Assembly: GCF_001949145.1 (NCBI RefSeq)
Contig: NW_019091356.1
Location: 2,150,612 to 2,214,611, forward strand
Direction of reading: 5' to 3'
Length of the DNA stretch: 64,000 nucleotides
From: Acanthaster planci
Lineage: Eukaryota > Echinodermata > Asteroidea > Valvatida > Acanthasteridae
Shown here: positions 55,401 through 64,000 of the stretch, in pieces
Numbering within the stretch: the stretch's first letter is position 1
How the letters are laid out: each line of letters starts with the position of its first letter
Program-made: the position numbers and the translations under genes
Notes under the pieces: generated by a model
Database searches by the model: none
The model's input: the letters and a program-made list of their open reading frames with translations, nothing else
What the model was told of the DNA's origin: nothing

Positions 55401-58400
55401 GAGTTAACTAGTAATTTGGCTTGTGGTTACCCATGAAATGCTAGGAAATTGGCTTTTTGGCTCACCTGTGGATCGTAGTCCAGCCGATCTTCAAAAGCTT
55501 CCCCACCTGTTGAGTACTTGCTCCCATATATCCCAACTTTCCACAAGTTCTGCCCATTGATGATGTCCGTTTGCTCATGAGGTGGGACATTGACAAAAAG
55601 TCTGATGTCCGTTGGGCCCTCTGAGTTGATCTGAGTGTCCTGAATGAGCCAAGTAAAGGGCCCAATTCTGGCAACCGGTCTGTTGGGACGAGGCTGTGCA
55701 GATGGACGGTCTGAGAAGCAAGTACGGACATATTAAGTATACACGTCACTTCTGGATGAGGCGATAAAGGCCCGAATATTAAGGAAACAAGCCTAAATTC
55801 AACATTTGCGTGTAGCTCTTTTTGCATGTGAATTTTAAGGATAACCATGACATCATTCTTGAAAATATACAATGCCAGCGTTAATTGAAAGATGCTTAAA
55901 TATCATTCTGTGTCTAAAAGAACTTGCTTTAGCTTACAGCAACACTCGTCTGTGGGAATCTGTTGCAGCCACTTGTCACTGATGTTCAGTAATATGGGCA
56001 TACATGTAGGTTAAGAACCCAAGAGTTTAAGCACGTTCAGTTGAAAATTGGTATTTCTACTCTGCAGCTCTGCTTGGATGAATCAGTGTATGTATACAAG
56101 TCCTGCAGGTAATTAAATTCTTTGTCGAGACATATGAAGAAGAGTGGTGTGACAAGGTTGACAAGGTGGGCATTTTTTAGTTTTATGATGTAAAAGGTCA
56201 TTTGCTTGACTCACTTTGGCAGAGGTAGGGTTTGCAAGAAACATGGGCATCAGTCTCAACTGGGAAATTGAAAGGAGGTTCGGGGTGATCATGCTGTGCA
56301 AATTCCAGGCATAGGTACCGGTGAAGGTCACATCCAAAGTTGTGTAGGAGGAATCTGGTGTCCACGTTGAACTCCAGAGGGGAGTTTGGGACTAGTGGCT
56401 TCTTGGCCTGCTTAGGAGATAAGATCTGGGTGATGTAACCAACTCGGTCGACTCCAGTGCCGTCCCTGTATGTGTTCCCAAACAGTCCCAGCCTCCAGAG
56501 CCGACGGCCCCGAATGGAATCCGTGTAGGACTTCGGAAATATCACGACATGGACGTTGAGGTCTGTCAGGACTCCTGGCCGAGTGTCTCCTGCGACAATG
56601 TTCCAGCTGATGTTGTGGAAGCTCGCTGTGGGCAGATTGGGATCAAGGGTTCCCCCGTGACCCCGGTTACTACTCCCCCCTTGACCTGCATTTGCTGTGA
56701 TGTAAAAAAAAAAATACAAGTCTTGGTTGTAAAACCTTGAATGTCACTTCTTTTCAGCAAATTGTAGTATGCTTGCTTAACAAATCTTTCTTCATTTAGA
56801 ACACTCAACTAACTTATATGGTACTTTTCTACTGGCAAGCTTTGCGGAAAACTGCAGATTTTTTCCACAAAATGTACCGACAAAATGGCCTTCTCATGGT
56901 ATTTTGCTAATATTCAGTGAGCTGCTGTTATTTTGACCTTTCCAGAACAAGTTTGACATCTATGCAGAACCAAGAAGGATTTCAAAGTAAGAGAATGTTA
57001 AGAAAAAGATTGCAATTTTTGTCACTTTCATCTGAGATCTTCGAATTTACTTACGATCACATGTAACATATTGGCAGGAGACCACACTATCCGCTTTGCC
57101 AAGAGCAAGGCGGAATGCTGGCCAGGAGAATTTGTCTCTGCTAAATTCAATACAGAGATAAGGATAAGTCCCACAGCCTACATCATGCATTTCAAACGGC
57201 GTCGTAATGTTGAACACCAGAGGGTTTCCTGGTACAAGCGGACTGGAACGGTCAGTGGCAGAAAGAACATCTGGCCTCTCATCAAAACGAACTCCTGTGT
57301 TGTTAGAGACATCACTTCCAAACAGTCCGACCTTCCAGAGGTTGAAGCCTTCAAGAGCATCACTGGAATCATGAGGGGTGAGTATAACTGCAAGGTTGAC
57401 CATTGATGGACCCTTTTGATTAACCGGGGTGCGATATCGGGTCCAGTGAAGGTTTCTGAAGGCAACAAAAGGTGCATCTGGTCCAGGCTCAGGTAGATGG
57501 CCACCACCACCTTGATTTCCCGCTCCACCACCATGACCTCCAGTTCCCCCACCATGACCCCCCATGCCACCACCTTGACCACCTGTGCCACCACCTTGAC
57601 CTCCCATTCCACCACCTTGACCTCCTGTATCACCCCCAGTTTTACCAACATTAGCATCATTGCCACCATCACCGTCTGAATCTGCAAAAAAAAGAATGAA
57701 GCAAGTGTGTTGATTAAACATGCCACAAGTTCATGTACATGTACTTCAGCGTGCATATACATGTAAATGATAGAAATCTCTTATTCAAGAATTCTGAATG
57801 CCTTTGAGCTGAAATTGATACCTTGGCATGGCCACGGTTTGCACGAGGCTATTCGCTTTGTAACCCCGTCAGTATCATTTTGTGGAAGCGGTAGTTGAAA
57901 GTCTGGCCGTGGCGAATCCCCCTTGGTAAATTCAATACAAATGTAATTCAATTGCCCGCAACCTAGGCTTTGGACATTGAACCTGACATTGACTCCAAAG
58001 ATTTCCAAAGGGGCGTCAGGATGCAGGGGAATAGACTGCTGCTCCACCGACAGAATCTGTTTCTGGTAGCGATACTTTGGTCCATACGGGTTGCTGTCAT
58101 CACTTGCATATATACCAACGCGCCACAGGCCATCCCCAGTGATGACCTCGCTGCCTGGGTGTTCAATCGTGGTGATATTAATAAAGAGATCGCTCGCCTT
58201 GGGACTCTTGAACTTTTTAACTGAGAGACGCCACCGAAGTGATTCGATTCGCCCTATTTTTGTCCTGTCGCCACCACCATCACCGCCTTGGCCTCCGGAC
58301 TGGCTACCTGGAAAGTAAAGAAAAGGGCAGAGAAATCAAACATGATATGCAGTAAATTTGCAAAGCATGGTTAGTTACAACACATTCAAGCCTTTTCTAA

Positions 58401-61400
58401 ACTGAAGAACTGTTGACTTTCCCTCAAGCCACCCTCGGTTCTCAGGAAAATTTTCTAGTATTACCACAGTGTTTTAGGAAAAGTTAGGGGTCGGCCAAAA
58501 GTGGCAATTTAAATCATTTTTTTGGGGGGAAGGGGGGTTAAATTAAAACTTACCGCCAGGTTTTCTGCAACGAATCTGCTTACATAGGATCACTTCATCT
58601 GGGGTTGACGTTGTGTCAGTGTTTTCCGATACGAAGATGAAGTCAGGATTGGCTCCATTATCCTTTGCTAGCTCCAGACAGAGAAAGCCGTAGTCGGAAC
58701 ACCCCACACGAGTCACAGGAAACGTAGTCTCGATGTCATCAATCACCAGATTGCTACTTGGAGCAAATGTACGGGACGTATCTCGGCTGGTCAGAATTTG
58801 TCTATGGAAGCCCAGACGAGGGCCAGTGCCATTTTGGTTTTGGCTGCCAAAGAGGCCCACGCGCAGTAGATTGCTGCCAGCAACGTAGTCACTCGTGGGC
58901 ATGATCTGCACATTCAGGTTGACAGTAACATTATAGAGCCCATCTGGGCGGCGACCACGTGCTCGAAGTCCCCAGCCAAACTGACCAACCACCACCCTCA
59001 CGCGACCATCGTCTGGGATAAAAGTGAAGAAACAAGAGTCAGGTCCGAAACTGGTGCTTTAATTCATTGTTTCTCAATGCATATGTTGCCTGTCATTTTC
59101 TCCTTATTGATTTAGTTCATCGTCTAGTGTATCTGGATACTTTTTAAGCTATATTTTAAAGAGCTGTACAACTTTTACATGGACGTGTATTTTACTTTAG
59201 CATTTCGGGCAGTGTTGAGACTTCTTGTTTTTATCTGCCATGTGCTTCATTTAACCTCTGCGTAACACTTTTGTGCGAATGCATGATGAACATGTCTCTC
59301 TCTTCAGTTCAAAGCAAGCCATGGAACCTAATAGCTGTACCACATAAAAGGAGTAAAACCAGACTGAAATAATTACCAGGAAACTCGGGTTCTATTTCTT
59401 GGCATGGCACTTGTCGACAGGACATGAAGACACTAGCTTCCTCCGGTCCTGCGTTGCCATGGAAAGGGAAGGGAGGCTGAGGCGAGTCTCCCTTAGTGAA
59501 CTCCAAGCAGAGGAACTTGTAGCGAGAGCATCCCACTGCTGCAGCGTCAAATTCGACCTCCGCATTCAGCACAATGGCCCTGAAATCGCAGTTTTGTTTA
59601 GAAAAGAATCGAGGTTATTTTCCCAATGTCTTTTGTGAGAATGTAGGTCGTAGAAAAACATGTGAAAGTGTATACATTTTTTTAGCACGCTACAGAATGT
59701 TGGCCTGTAGAACCGAGTCGATGAGAAGTCTCTTCAGAGGTTTGTTATTAAACATGACACAGTGTGTCACTTCTTACGTTCTTTGAAAAGTAGCTGTCAC
59801 TATAATTGGTTGAGGTGATCCACTCGTTCATAGTTGGTGTTGATTGCTGTGTTAATCTGTCACGTTGTTGATTGCTATAGGTTATTCGATGACTGTAAAT
59901 GACAGTCCAGTTGTCTAAGTTAACGTTTCTTCCTTGTTAAGAATCGCCTCACGAAGTGATGGAGTGGCTAATCAAATTGTTTGGTCGATCCTCGGGATGG
60001 CAAGTAATTGGTTTATCAAGTTATACCCAGACCGTCCAATACATGTCCTGTTCACATGGCATACTTGGTCAGATCAGATCCATTCAAGTCAGTTTGGCCA
60101 GTTCAGTTATTAAAGGCTTGTGAGTGAAGTTCTTATGTGGTCAGTTGGTCGTCAGTGCACTTCTGAGGTTGTACCAGCAATTGAAAAATCCAGTGTCTTT
60201 GAAATCATTTATTTGATGTATAAACTGGGCCTATTGACAGCCTACCCAGACATTTTACTTATTTAAGAATCTCAAGCCCTTATTCAAATAACATGGCTGT
60301 GGCTAGAAATATGCCTACGGAAGCCACCAGCTAGCGGCTTTGTATATTTCCAATAAATGTATGTGCCTCTTCGAGTCGCAGCTAACTTATTCTGTCGCGG
60401 CCTCACCTCCCGGCAGCCAGCGTGGTGGAAGCCTGTCCGTTGTCCAGGAGTTGATGGATGTACCCAAGCCTAGGGCCTGACCCATCGGCGAACTGACTCC
60501 CGTAGAGCCCAACGCGCCACAGATTCCGCCCGGATATGCTCTCTCCCGTGGAGTTCGACATGACCAGGACCTCAACGATGATCAGGGTGTTACCGGAGGG
60601 GATTGTCTCTTCCTCTTGTCTCTTTGGTTGGGCCGACCAGAACATCGAGTCAATTATGACACCTTTGGGGTCCACACAATAAAAATGTTAGTCTAAGAGA
60701 GGAACTACATCAGGTATTATTGTATTACCTTGTCCAATTCAGTCTCTGCATTTGGCATTCCAGACAGACATCTACGGGTTCTTTTCTTTACCTGTCCTGC
60801 AAGGCCCGTAATGTTTTCGTGTCAACAGGTAGCTCTCTGGATCTTCCCCGCACCGTCTCTCGTTGTCCAGGGCACATTCCGTACTGTAGGTCTCGCCGTC
60901 ACTGCCGCACACCACGTGGCCCGACTCGGGGCACTCGTATCGGCAAGCTGGGGTCACAACCGGGGGATCTTCGGATGCCAGAAAGAATACAAATTCTCTC
61001 CTCAGTTAAGCCTGTTGGTGGGTTTACTGAATGAAAATGGCTAGTTCTTCGTTTCAAACCAATAGAGTACAAAAAAATGTAGGACAAATCGCAGCTGTAC
61101 TATGTTGGGTCGAAATTGAGAAATGTCAACAATGAAGTTTTGCTGTGACAACTGCATCGATGCGTGCGTGCCCTGATGCATGTCGTATCAATCGAACTGT
61201 GTTCCGAATTTCCCGTCTGTGATGAAGATCGATTTTGTATAATTTAAAGTAAGAGGGAAACGAGTTTCAAGTGCTGTTTAAATCGTGAGAGAAGTTTTGA
61301 GTAGATGCAGATCTTCAGTGAAATTGTGAGATGGAGGTTTTGTCCTCTTGCGTATCATTGTGCTACTATGTAACAAGCAAAGTCGTGTGTACATAAATGC

Positions 61401-62490
61401 ATCGTCATCGTGATTTATCAAGTAAAGTCATGTGTATTACAGTAGTAATGCTAAATGAAACGTCGTAACTTATAGTGAATTGCGTCCGAGCCGAGCCCCA
61501 CTACCTAAGGTATATCCGGCGGTACGTACGTTGCGTTGCTGGAGCAAATTGGGCTTGAACGACTGGTTGGCGGGTAGACCTCTGCATATGCTGTCAGCCT
61601 ATGTAAAATGTGATTTTTAAAGGTCATTTTAAATGTCTTGGACCAATCTGGCTGCCCACTGCTGTTAATAAACGAGGCTTTTACAGCAAATACCACTGTT
61701 CGAAAGGTCCTGGTAATATATTATAAGAGGCACTTGAATTGCACAACCAAAAGAGACTCCGGTCGAGCTGGCTTGCGGAGTGCATGTTGTGGGTATCTTT
61801 GGTCGGAATCAAAGAGGGTAATGTTTCTCTTTTCAGTCTCTTTGCCGTTAGAAGAAATGAAGTTTGAAAGATTATTTTAAATCTAAATTTTATGGCTTGT
61901 AGGGAAAAACGCTCACTTCAACACGTTTCCCACTCATCTGCCTTGCTCATTGTTACATTGTGCGATAATGAATTACTTCCACGCTCTAACTAGGGCCTAC
62001 TGACATTTACCGTAATAACCTCGTTTATTGTCGGCGATGGGTAGTCGGATCGGGTGCTCCGACATACCTGTGACTGGGGGGCAGTCCATTGGCCAGCAGT
62101 TGATGGCCGTCTCTTCGAAGCCCATGGTCAGCGCGAAGTCCGGGCGCGGGTTGTCCCCCTTGCTGAACGCAGCGCAGATGTACGGCAGGTCGTCACAGCC
62201 GATGATGCTAATGTCGAAGTGGGCCACGATGTCCCGCACCACCATCTCCTGGCCGCCCACCAGCGGGGTGGACGCCTGCTGGGGGCTCAGGATCTGCGGC
62301 AGGTGGCCGATCTTGTCGCACCAGCCGTCATCGTAGCGACAGCCGAAGATACCCAGCTTCCACAGGCCCTGGCCGCTAATGCTCTGGCTGCCTGGGGCAC
62401 TGATTACCAACAGCTCGAAGGTGACATTGGTTGGGCCTTTGTTAAGACCTGCGCCCACCAGGTCTACCTGGACGCCCAATAGTATCACCT
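52020..62490 (-). CDS. protein of ten tandem copies of an unassigned module plus one Kazal domain; 5' end not identified
   Basis: Thirteen exons join in phase to 4950 nt (1649 residues and a stop), plus two bases of a codon begun upstream. Order from the N-terminal side: module 1, Kazal, modules 2 to 10. The module core reads about: GxxLWRVGLFGS, 10-15 residues, QILSxxQA, PLxPxxPLxFNV, FDLxxxGCxxYxYLCLEFxKGDxPxPDFxLPL, VxCxxxPC. Four cysteines are well conserved. Copies 2 to 8 are joined by Gly-, Ser- or Pro-rich linkers; copies 9 and 10 are more divergent. Nearly every exon begins and ends in phase 1, so modules could multiply by exon duplication. Paired cysteines, Kazal and linkers suggest an extracellular protein, but no signal peptide or membrane segment is visible, and the first exon or exons have not been found to the right. 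I do not recognise the module family. Function is unknown. Confidence 0.85.
53025..53477 (-). other. module 9 of the ten-module gene (divergent)
   Basis: One exon, phase 1 to 1. A His/Gly-rich start (DHHGGGGHSD) is followed by NLWQLAVWGSTVPDGSGPRI, QVLSQQLADRNFVPPEPLFF, ECGEVTHICAEFSKLEPSN and CQPVEC. It keeps the four cysteines but shares fewer core residues than copies 2-8. Confidence 0.8.
53534..53822 (+). mobile_element. tRNA-derived SINE copy A
   Basis: The 5' part reads like a tRNA gene: an A-box-like GGTTGGTGTAATG near the start and an exact B box GGTTCAATTCC at 53586-53596. A unique body follows, ending in an AAT/ATT-rich tail at about 53795-53822. It lies between modules 8 and 9 of the ten-module gene. 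The same family occurs in opposite direction at 10501-10660. Confidence 0.75.
53916..54419 (-). other. module 8 of the ten-module gene
   Basis: One exon, phase 1 to 1. Linker DRGTGDTGGPDHTGGQPDPD, then GFWRVGIFANRKQQ, RQILSQQDRDQSLLPPNPL, NCESEFPFLCLEIAKGDSAW, DFNLPLPEG and CQSAPC. The usual GC before the YLC strand is NC, so the cysteine is kept. Confidence 0.82.
54894..55710 (-). other. module 7 of the ten-module gene, split by an intron
   Basis: Exons 55710-55466 and 55110-54894, joined in phase 0. The first gives NLWKVGIYGSKYSTGGEAFE and ends LDYDPQ; the second starts LLQVPDARRTLAPSRPL and continues LGCGPYKYFCVEFGKDHLA and CQRMPC. The intron lies about 14 residues earlier in the module than the one in module 2 and in another phase. 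Confidence 0.8.
56215..56694 (-). other. module 6 of the ten-module gene
   Basis: One exon, phase 1 to 1. It has a short Gly/Ser linker, then RLWRLGLFGNTYRDGTGVDR, QILSPKQAKKPLVPNSPLEF, FGCDLHRYLCLEFAQHDHP and CKPYLC. Confidence 0.83.
57055..57681 (-). other. module 5 of the ten-module gene, with Gly-rich heptad linker
   Basis: The longest module exon (627 nt), phase 1 to 1. It starts with an Asp/Gly stretch, then six near-identical 7-residue units of the form GGxGGGx, then the module: FNLWKVGLFGSDVSNNTGVR, SPLVPGNPLVFNITTPFEM, VGCGTYPYLCIEFSRDKF and CQYVTC. Confidence 0.83.
57505..57630 (-). repeat. 21-bp coding minisatellite (Gly-rich linker)
   Basis: About six units of 21 bp inside the module 5 exon encode GGQGGGM, GGQGGGT, GGHGGGA and similar heptads. 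Units differ mainly at the third and seventh residue. Such runs change length easily by slippage, so copy number may differ between individuals. Confidence 0.8.
57822..58307 (-). other. module 4 of the ten-module gene
   Basis: One exon, phase 1 to 1. It opens with a short Ser/Gly linker (SQSGGQGGDGGGD), then GLWRVGIYASDD, QILSVEQQSIPLHPDAPLEI, LGCGQLNYICIEFTKGDSP, DFQLPLP and CKPWPC. Confidence 0.83.
58554..59012 (-). other. module 3 of the ten-module gene
   Basis: One exon, phase 1 to 1. Core: NLLRVGLFGSQNQNGTGPRL, QILTSRDTSRTFAPSSNLVI, VGCSDYGFLCLELAKDNGA, and a closing CKQIRC. The usual Trp of LWRVG is Leu here. Confidence 0.82.
59377..60662 (-). other. module 2 of the ten-module gene, split by an intron
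   Basis: Exons 60662-60407 and 59579-59377. The first half gives NLWRVGLYGSQFADGSGPRL and HQLLDNGQASTTLAAG; the second gives LNAEVEFDAAAVGC, YKFLCLEFTKGDSPQPPF and CRQVPC. The internal intron (60406-59580) is in phase 2, between the PL-like strand and the FNV strand. The acceptor of the first half (CCCAAAG) has a poor pyrimidine tract, so its exact edge is less certain. Confidence 0.78.
60792..60947 (-). other. Kazal domain exon of the ten-module gene
   Basis: A single 156-nt exon, phase 1 to 1, encodes a six-cysteine Kazal or follistatin-like domain: CRYEC, then HVVCGSDGETYSTECALDN, RRC and HYGPC. The CGSDGxTYxxEC core is the standard Kazal signature. It lies between modules 1 and 2. It could inhibit a serine protease or serve as a matrix module. 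Confidence 0.9.
60948..62067 (-). other. intron between module 1 and the Kazal exon
   Basis: The 1.1-kb spacer has no open frame with module, Kazal or other recognisable similarity on either strand. Confidence 0.5.
62068..62490 (-). other. module 1 of the ten-module gene
   Basis: One exon, phase 1 to 1. Core: GQGLWKLGIFGC, QILSPQQASTPLVGGQEMVV, IIGCDDLPYICAAFSKGD, PDFAL and CWPMDC. Two extra cysteines (GC in the FGC position and WC eight residues on) are not found in copies 2-8 and could form an extra disulfide. It has no Gly-rich linker. Confidence 0.82.
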
Positions 62491-64000
62491 CTGTAGGTCA
62501 GGAGGAATTAGAACTGAATTATAGTCGACATTTTCAAATGTTTAATGTCCCGGGAATGGACTAGGGAAAGAGTTTTAAGTTCACTTCGCCCCCAAAATCG
62601 GCCAGTCCCTTCTCAACACTACTCGAAATTTTGTTAGAATGAAAGAAAGAAATGAAAATGAAAGAAAGATTTTCCATTGAACGTTTCATATTTCTTAGAT
62701 TTCTTAGATGTTTTGCCACCTTCATTGATAATATTTCTGAAGTCATCTATATACACCCTTCCTTTCCCATACTCGTTAAAGCTTAAGCTTCCAAAGTATC
62801 CTGTCTAGGACTGCACCAGATGGGGTTTGCCCTTTAAAAGGGTGGTCTCTCCCGTTTCTTGGCAGCAATATTGTGAAAGATCTGGACAGTATAGATTTTT
62901 CTCAACAGATATGTTCACAAAATCGCTGTGCCCAACTTAGCACGGTGCAACGTGTGTCACGACGGCATTGCCCCGCATCATTACCAAAATCCTTAGCACT
63001 AAAGCTTGGAAGATCTCCACATCTGAAGTGTCCCCTCTTGGGACGTCACTGGAAACACCTGTATCTGCAAAGCCTGGCCCGATACTAAATTAAGCGACTA
63101 TCGATATAGGACCTGTTCTAAATGCCTTGTTTCGGTCAAGGGCGCTCTTTGCACTCGCCAGCCATAAATAAAGGTTTCCTCTGACAAGAAGGGGGAAACT
63201 TGAGGGCAAATTAACATTTTCTTAAAGACACAACGCAAGCGGAGGTTGAGCAGTTTATTATGCCTCATTTTGGCGTAACCGTAGGCCCTACAGAAATTCG
63301 AGTTCCAACGACGCTCTGTTGGCAGTAAAATTATAATGGGCTGACTTCGAAAGGCGGAGCGAATCAACGCACTCATGCTTGTACCTGTAGATGCCCCTCT
63401 GGATTTTGAGACTTGAAGCAAAGGTCATTATTGTGAACTTGCATGTACATGTAGTTTCCCTGGCGGCCCTTTGCCTTCGCCCACGGTTTCCTGCCCGCGG
63501 GTGAAAGGCACGCACTCCGCCCCCATCAAACCGCTTCAGGGTCGACATTGACTTGTTATTACGCCGTCGGCACAGCGCACCTTTCAACCATCGCGTTAAC
63601 GTGTGGGTATGCGACAAGGGAATTCGGCACCGAATAGAGTGCATTACGACCGGCTTCGGTTTCAATAGCTCATGCCTTTAAGTTTTTTTTCACCTGTTGA
63701 GAACCGTTGCCCTCTCATCTGCTTTGAATATCAAAACAACTGGTTTTGTTCAAGGCTGTCGCACTCTCCTGTCACAATCAAACCAGTCCGAAACCTAAAG
63801 GTTCGTGACATTATTAGAGACAATCAAATTGAAAATTACATGTCGGATTTGGTTTCGTTTGTGTAAGCGATAAAAATTGTCGTTGGAGGCCTTGTTTACT
63901 TTCAAAATAGGACACAGATTGGTCGTCAAGACTCATAAGCCAGGACCTGTGTCTCCTAAGCCTCGAGGAAAGAAATCTGGAGAACTCGGTGAGAGCTGTT
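62491..64000. other. upstream part of the ten-module gene; nothing recognised
   Basis: Module 1 begins with two bases of a split codon, so at least one more exon must lie to the right. I could not identify one here. The open frame on the minus strand at 63288-63665 is basic and has no similarity I recognise. The first exon is probably beyond the window. Confidence 0.4.

Noticed and set aside
62054-62482. 142-codon open frame on the plus strand
   Set aside because: It is antisense to module 1, whose minus-strand frame carries the conserved module signature.

Overview
This is a piece of animal nuclear genome. Genes are split by many introns with GT/AG borders, intergenic DNA is AT-rich and full of short interspersed repeats, and there is one assembly gap (25050-25300). 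The products and repeat types point to a marine invertebrate deuterostome. An echinoderm is my best guess, from the CPAMD8-like architecture and the abundant ACATGTACATGT-type motifs, but the sequence alone does not prove it.

Layout, left to right: (1) 921-1376, minus: first exon of a secreted FAS1 (fasciclin) domain protein whose remaining exons are not visible to the left. (2) 4196-37607, plus: a complete 39-exon gene for a thioester protein of the alpha-2-macroglobulin/complement superfamily. It carries a FAMeT-type insert, a Kazal domain and polybasic processing sites, which makes it CPAMD8-like; a long acidic C-terminal tail is added. All exon phases join and the coding length is a multiple of three (2105 codons plus stop). 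(3) 41264-44504, minus: a complete 8-exon SAC3D1 homologue (341 aa). (4) 44790-50005, plus: an 8-exon TSTD2 (rhodanese family) homologue that starts 285 bp from SAC3D1, head to head. Its third exon lacks one base. (5) 52020-62490, minus: the 3' part of a gene for a secreted-type protein built from ten tandem copies of a roughly 140-200 residue module that I cannot assign to any known family, with one Kazal domain between copies 1 and 2. Its 5' end is not identified in the window.

Neighbouring genes alternate in direction, giving two divergent pairs (FAS1/CPAMD8 and SAC3D1/TSTD2) and two convergent pairs (CPAMD8/SAC3D1 and TSTD2/module gene). Two of the genes are intracellular housekeeping types. 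The other three look extracellular, and two of these (CPAMD8-like and the module gene) each contain a Kazal domain, so a shared role in controlling proteases outside the cell is possible but is only inference.

Introns and spacers hold mobile-element remnants: two hAT-type MITEs with 8-bp target duplications, two copies of a tRNA-derived SINE, a 340-bp inverted-repeat element in TSTD2 intron 1, a perfect 29-bp-arm palindrome, a 75-bp-arm inverted repeat, and several small tandem duplications. The most interesting item for follow-up is the ten-module gene; next are the CPAMD8-like protein with its two furin-type sites flanking the bait region, and the one-base deletion in TSTD2.
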